NCBI GenBank assembly: GCA_020722165.1
Contig: DYLI01000069.1
Span: 1 to 8,736 of the forward strand
Direction of reading: 5' to 3'
Source of the DNA: Halothiobacillus neapolitanus
GTDB taxonomy: Bacteria; Pseudomonadota; Gammaproteobacteria; Halothiobacillales; Halothiobacillaceae
DNA: 8,736 nt
Shown: in pieces, positions 5,980 through 8,736 of the stretch
Layout of the letters: every line of letters starts with the position of its first letter
Numbering within the stretch: the first letter of the stretch is position 1
Made by a program: the position numbers and the translations under genes
Notes under the pieces: generated by a model
Database searches by the model: none
What the model was told of the DNA's origin: nothing
The model's input: only the letters and a program-made list of their open reading frames with translations

Positions 5980-6282
5980 ATGGCACCCTGGTCATTACGT
6001 CACCTCAGCATCATGGCACTGGTCGAAGCCGGTTCGCTGATTGCCCTGTTCCTCATCGCCATGCCACTCAAATACATGGCCGACTTGCCCATCGCGGTCA
6101 AAATCGTCGGGCCGATTCATGGCGCGCTTTTTATATGGACTTTGGGCATGTTGTTGTTCGTACTCGCCAAACGTGAATTACCTCCACTCAAAGGGCTCTT
6201 GTTTTTTATCGCCATGCTTGTTCCCTTTGCCGGCATTTGGTCACACAGCATGATCGACAAGCGCATTGCTGAATACAAATAA
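5980..6282 (+). CDS. DUF3817 family small membrane protein
   Basis: A 100-residue membrane protein. The start carries the family pattern: LRHLSIMALVEAGSLIALFL (6-25), then AMPLKYMADLP (27-37) and VKIVGPIHGALF (40-51). Three hydrophobic segments are seen, at about 10-30, 42-64 and 71-87, with a charged tail (SHSMIDKRIAEYK). DUF3817 proteins are small integral membrane proteins of unknown function. In this family the first segment usually carries EG before a Ser; here it is EAGS. The ATG at 5980 has GGAG about 9 bases upstream. It stands alone: the terminator of the peroxiredoxin gene lies before it and 175 bases separate it from the next gene. Confidence 0.82.
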   Translation: MAPWSLRHLSIMALVEAGSLIALFLIAMPLKYMADLPIAVKIVGPIHGALFIWTLGMLLFVLAKRELPPLKGLLFFIAMLVPFAGIWSHSMIDKRIAEYK

Positions 6283-6297
6283 CGACTCTCAAACCGC

Positions 6298-6334
6298 TCG
6301 GAGTAACTGCCAATTCATGCGCACTCAACTCCGA
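6298..6334 (+). repeat. Inverted repeat in the gap after the DUF3817 gene
   Basis: TCGGAGT (6298-6304) and ACTCCGA (6328-6334) are perfect complements around a 23-base loop, 15 bases past the DUF3817 stop. No T run follows, so it is not a standard intrinsic terminator. Nothing else stands out between 6283 and about 6385. Confidence 0.25.
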
Positions 6335-6385
6335 ACGACACACTGGCGATTCCCCAGCAAAATTTAAGGTCATGCGCGCTTGTAA

Positions 6386-6423
6386 ATGTCACAGTTATTG
6401 CGTAGGTTTTATATGCGCATAAT
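6386..6423 (+). promoter_or_regulatory. Candidate promoter for the secreted protein gene
   Basis: Two weak options overlap. ATGTCA (6386-6391) with TATATG (6410-6415) at 18-base spacing has about 4 of 6 matches in each box. CATAAT (6418-6423) is a better -10 (5 of 6) but has a poor -35. Either would give a leader of about 30-40 bases before the ATG at 6458. Confidence 0.3.
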
Positions 6424-6457
6424 CGCAGCCTATGTTCACACTCACTCGGAGCTCACC

Positions 6458-7204
6458 ATGTTCAAGACGACCCTACTCGCCGCCGCCCTTGCTCTCACCA
6501 GCATCAACGCTTTCGCCGAAACTGCTCCCGCTGCTCCCGCTGTAGCCCCTACTGCTGCACCGCTGACCTTGGGCGAACAATTCATCGTGCGCGCCTATGC
6601 CGGCCAACTTGAAGGCATGGCCATCAACGACGTACTCAAGGCCAAGACCTTGGGTATCGCCGTCAACAACAGCACCATCTGCGTTTCTTTGGCCGGTGCC
6701 ATGGCCGGCGAATTTGTTGGCCACAACAAAGCCGAAGGTTTGGAAGCAGGCAAAAAAGGCGAAACGCCCGTGCGTCGTTTAGATGTCGTGGCTTATACCC
6801 CCAACCTTGACATCGCAAAAGTAGCCAATTCACTGACCAACAAAGATGCCATCGCTTTGGTCTTCGGCGGCCAGGTTTCTGATGCCGACAACGCCGCCTC
6901 CGTAAAAGCGACTTTGGCTGAACTTGCCAAGGCCGAGTACAAAGGCGACATCTTTTTGCACCTGACCGTTGCCGCCAAAAAATGGCTTGAAGAAGCTGCT
7001 ATGGGTGATGCAGCCATTGCCGCTTACCTTGCCAAGAAAGACAACGTCTATGCCCTTGGTGTGAACGTTGAAAAGGGCATGGGTATGGTCACCCAAATGA
7101 GCTACAAAGACGGCAAGCAAGCTGTCGTTAAAGCCGTATTTGAAACCCAATTGAACGATGGCTTCCTTAACCTGTTCAAGCGTCGCCTGATTCCTGCGCA
7201 ATAA
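6458..7204 (+). CDS. Secreted protein of unknown family
   Basis: A 248-residue protein with a clear Sec signal peptide: MFKTTLLAAALALTSINAFA, cleavage expected after residue 20 (AFA-ET). An Ala/Pro-rich linker (21-36) follows, so the mature protein is periplasmic or secreted. The body has alternating strands and helices with one Cys (C75), a lone Trp (176), Gly-rich patches (FGGQVSDADN, 136-145; GVNVEKGMGM, 201-210), and no recognisable catalytic motif or lipobox. I do not recognise the family. The start at 6458 is preferred over an in-frame ATG at 6386 because it begins directly at the signal peptide and has GGAG 8 bases upstream. It is probably transcribed alone, with a candidate promoter upstream and a strong terminator downstream. 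Confidence 0.85.
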   Translation: MFKTTLLAAALALTSINAFAETAPAAPAVAPTAAPLTLGEQFIVRAYAGQLEGMAINDVLKAKTLGIAVNNSTICVSLAGAMAGEFVGHNKAEGLEAGKKGETPVRRLDVVAYTPNLDIAKVANSLTNKDAIALVFGGQVSDADNAASVKATLAELAKAEYKGDIFLHLTVAAKKWLEEAAMGDAAIAAYLAKKDNVYALGVNVEKGMGMVTQMSYKDGKQAVVKAVFETQLNDGFLNLFKRRLIPAQ

Positions 7205-7213
7205 TTCAAGCTC

Positions 7214-7232
7214 TGCCGCATCTGATGCGGCA
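7214..7232 (+). other. First of two tandem hairpins after the secreted protein gene
   Basis: TGCCGCAT-ctg-ATGCGGCA is a perfect 8-bp stem with a 3-base loop, 10 bases past the stop codon and 11 bases before the terminator stem. It has no T run of its own. It may protect the 3' end of the mRNA or serve as a processing or pausing element. Confidence 0.6.
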
Positions 7233-7243
7233 TGTTGCAAAAC

Positions 7244-7269
7244 AAAGCACCTGCAACGGTGCTTTTTTT
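7244..7269 (+). terminator. Strong intrinsic terminator of the secreted protein gene
   Basis: AAAGCACC (7244-7251) pairs with GGTGCTTT (7258-7265), a perfect 8-bp stem with the loop TGCAAC, followed by a T run through 7269. The loop is an exact complement of GTTGCA at 7234-7239, just upstream, which opens an alternative pairing (see findings). Confidence 0.9.
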
Positions 7270-7289
7270 ATGCCCGCTCAAATGACGTA

Positions 7290-7318
7290 TTCACATTCAG
7301 CGCGCCGCGCCCTACTAT
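7290..7318 (+). promoter_or_regulatory. Promoter for the alanine-rich helical protein gene
   Basis: TTCACA (7290-7295; 5 of 6 to TTGACA), an exact 17-base spacer, then TACTAT (7313-7318; 4 of 6 to TATAAT). Transcription would begin near 7325, about 23 bases before the ATG at 7348. It lies just past the terminator of the previous gene, so the next gene is probably its own unit. Confidence 0.5.
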
Positions 7319-7347
7319 GCCCAGCACTCTTATTTTTGGCCTCCACC

Positions 7348-7884
7348 ATGCAAACCCAAATTGCCGCCACCCATCTTGAACTGATTCAATGCGTACTCGC
7401 CGCCCAACGTGACTCAAGCAAAATCAATGCGCTAGCCACCCTGCTTGATGACATGCACGAACACGGCTGGCTAGGATTAACTCACACCTTAAGACAACGC
7501 TTTGATTTACCCACATCAATCGAGCATACCGCCGAGCTTGATGATGAAGACCGTGCCATTCTTGAATTACTCGAAGTCGCCGCAGCCCAACCCGACGACT
7601 TTGCCGCTTTAGCCGCACAAGCCACAACCACCCACACCCAACACGCCGCCCAAGCCCTCGCCGCCGTGGTCTACGCCGCCACCATTGGCGAACGCGAAGC
7701 CCTGGAAACCCTGGCCGAACTGCACCAAGCCGCCGACACCCCCACCGCACTTGCCACCAGCGCCGCATTAATCAGCATGATTGAGGGTGAGCGTAATGCT
7801 GAAGCCCTCAGCCAAGCCCTACCCGCAGAACAACGCGCTCTGATCGCCGCCGTCCTTTGCGAGCTAAACAAACTCGAAGCATGA
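7348..7884 (+). CDS. Alanine-rich helical protein of unknown family
   Basis: A 178-residue, probably cytoplasmic protein, almost wholly helical and rich in Ala, Glu and Leu. There is no signal peptide or membrane segment. I do not recognise it. Visible features are an acidic stretch, ELDDEDRAILELLE (63-76), a His/Thr-rich spot TTTHTQHA (93-100), and helical segments at about 5-20, 67-80, 96-114, 115-130 and 135-178. The start at 7348 is chosen because a promoter lies just upstream; earlier in-frame ATGs at 7225, 7270 and 7282 sit in or before the terminator and promoter. The ribosome site is weak. High GC at third positions and steady codon use support real coding. The stop lies 4 bases from that of the convergent comEC gene. 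Confidence 0.72.
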   Translation: MQTQIAATHLELIQCVLAAQRDSSKINALATLLDDMHEHGWLGLTHTLRQRFDLPTSIEHTAELDDEDRAILELLEVAAAQPDDFAALAAQATTTHTQHAAQALAAVVYAATIGEREALETLAELHQAADTPTALATSAALISMIEGERNAEALSQALPAEQRALIAAVLCELNKLEA

Positions 7885-7888
7885 AAAA

Positions 7889-8736
7889 CTAGCGCCCCGC
7901 TGCATCCACCGGAACCCGCCACACCCAAGGCCACACATCCCGCACACAACGCACCTCGGGTGACTTATCTTCGCGTAAACGCACTTGCACCCGCCCGCAA
8001 CTCGGCGTATCGAACACCTGCACTCCACGCGCCACATAACGCGCCACCACGTCCGGGCGCGGGTGCTTGAACGCATTGCGATAACCCGCCGAAACCACAG
8101 CAATTTTTGGATCAACAGCCGCCAGAAAGCGCACATCCGACGAGGTTTTACTGCCGTGATGTGGCACTTGCAAAACCTCGGCGCGAAGGTCTTCCCCCGA
8201 AGCCAAAAGCGCCATTTCAGCGCGATATTCTACATCCCCGCTCAACAACACCCGACCGCCCGGCGCATCAATGCGCAGCACACAGCTCCAGTCATTGTCC
8301 TTGGCACTGACGAAATCCACCCCCGGATGCAGCACCTTAAAACCCACCCCATCCCAGCCCCAATACAAGCCCTGACGACAGCTTTGCCCCAAAGTCTGCA
8401 CCTCACCACCCGCCCAAACTTCATTGACCGCCACCCCAGCCGACACCGCCGCCAAACCGCCTGCATGATCCCGATCTGAGTTACTCAACATCAGCACATC
8501 CAGCCGCGTCACGCCCAAGCCGCGCAACAGCGGCAACACCACCTCGGCCCCCGCATCCCGCCCGGCAAAATTCACCGGCCCCGCGTCATACAGCATGGCG
8601 TGGCTCGCCGTGCGCACTAAAACCGCCTGCCCCTGCCCCACATCCAGCCAATCCAGCCACACTTCACCCGCTGCGGGCGTATCAAGGCGCGGAAAAATCA
8701 ATGGCAAAAACAACACCATAGACAAAGCACGCAACG
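7889..8736 (-). CDS. comEC: ComEC/Rec2 C-terminal metallo-beta-lactamase-like domain, cut by window edge
   Basis: The last 282 or so codons of the DNA-uptake channel protein ComEC are visible. The membrane-spanning competence domain lies beyond the right edge, and the frame is open to the edge. Counting from the first full codon at 8734, a short hydrophobic end (5-16) leads into the lactamase-like domain. This shows DVGQGQAVLV (31-40), SNSDRDHAGG (84-93), NDWSCVLRI (147-155), LLSGDVE (163-169), VPHHGSKTSS (190-199) and FKHPRPD (222-228). In Gram-negatives ComEC carries single-stranded DNA across the inner membrane during transformation, and this domain is thought to degrade the other strand. 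The metal motif reads N where the first His of HxDxDH is expected (Asn85). A TTG at 8734 is not the start. It converges on the helical protein gene. Confidence 0.93.
   Translation of the reverse strand, partial: LRALSMVLFLPLIFPRLDTPAAGEVWLDWLDVGQGQAVLVRTASHAMLYDAGPVNFAGRDAGAEVVLPLLRGLGVTRLDVLMLSNSDRDHAGGLAAVSAGVAVNEVWAGGEVQTLGQSCRQGLYWGWDGVGFKVLHPGVDFVSAKDNDWSCVLRIDAPGGRVLLSGDVEYRAEMALLASGEDLRAEVLQVPHHGSKTSSDVRFLAAVDPKIAVVSAGYRNAFKHPRPDVVARYVARGVQVFDTPSCGRVQVRLREDKSPEVRCVRDVWPWVWRVPVDAAGR

Noticed and set aside
6386..6457. Start of the secreted protein at 6386
   Set aside because: It would put 24 residues ahead of a textbook signal peptide and covers the likely promoter.
7225..7347. Start of the helical protein at 7225
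   Set aside because: It lies inside the upstream hairpin and terminator, before a good promoter at 7290-7318.
7985..8479. Plus-strand ORF opposite comEC
   Set aside because: It is His/Thr/Arg-rich antisense reading of a well-supported gene.
1..8736. CRISPR array, tRNA, rRNA or insertion sequence
   Set aside because: No regularly spaced direct repeats, cloverleaf-like sequence, terminal inverted repeats or transposase motifs were seen.

Overview
The window reads as chromosomal DNA of a moderately GC-rich proteobacterium, most likely a gammaproteobacterium. The grounds are the FetAB, Prx6-type peroxiredoxin and ComEC sequences, good Shine-Dalgarno sites, two TTG starts and one GTG start, and tightly packed genes. 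This is inference; there is no rRNA or marker gene to fix the taxon. I see no tRNA, rRNA, CRISPR array or intact insertion sequence.

Left block, minus strand (about 5014 down to 1). fetA-fetB (an iron-export type ABC transporter) comes first in the direction of transcription. A 262-base gap follows, holding at most a 41-codon ORF and a weak hairpin. Next come a 667-residue fusion of protein-L-isoaspartate methyltransferase with an erythromycin-esterase-like domain, a 301-residue helical protein that I cannot name, and the N-terminal part of a Uma2-family (DUF820) nuclease that runs off the left edge. The last three genes lie 18 and 80 bases apart and may be co-transcribed.

Centre. The 181-base gap between fetA (minus) and a 1-Cys/Prx6-type peroxiredoxin (plus) holds a 37-bp sequence that closely fits the OxyR tetranucleotide pattern (ATAG-N7-CTAT-N7-ATAG-N7-CTAT, 13 of 16 key positions). 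Plausible but weak promoters lie on both sides. FetAB is linked in E. coli to iron export and peroxide resistance, and the peroxiredoxin destroys peroxide. The arrangement therefore suggests a divergent peroxide-defence unit under one regulator. This is the most interesting feature of the window.

Right block, plus strand. The peroxiredoxin ends in a clear intrinsic terminator. It is followed by a small DUF3817 membrane protein, a secreted protein of unknown family with a strong terminator, and an alanine-rich helical protein of unknown family with its own promoter. The helical gene meets, tail to tail with only 4 bases between, the C-terminal metallo-beta-lactamase-like domain of ComEC/Rec2 (DNA uptake), which enters from the right edge on the minus strand.

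Most of the content belongs to known families. The points worth checking are the OxyR-like divergent region, an unusual Q-loop in FetA, the methyltransferase-esterase fusion with its unnamed partner, a possible frameshift at the end of that partner, and an Asn in place of the first metal-ligand His of ComEC.
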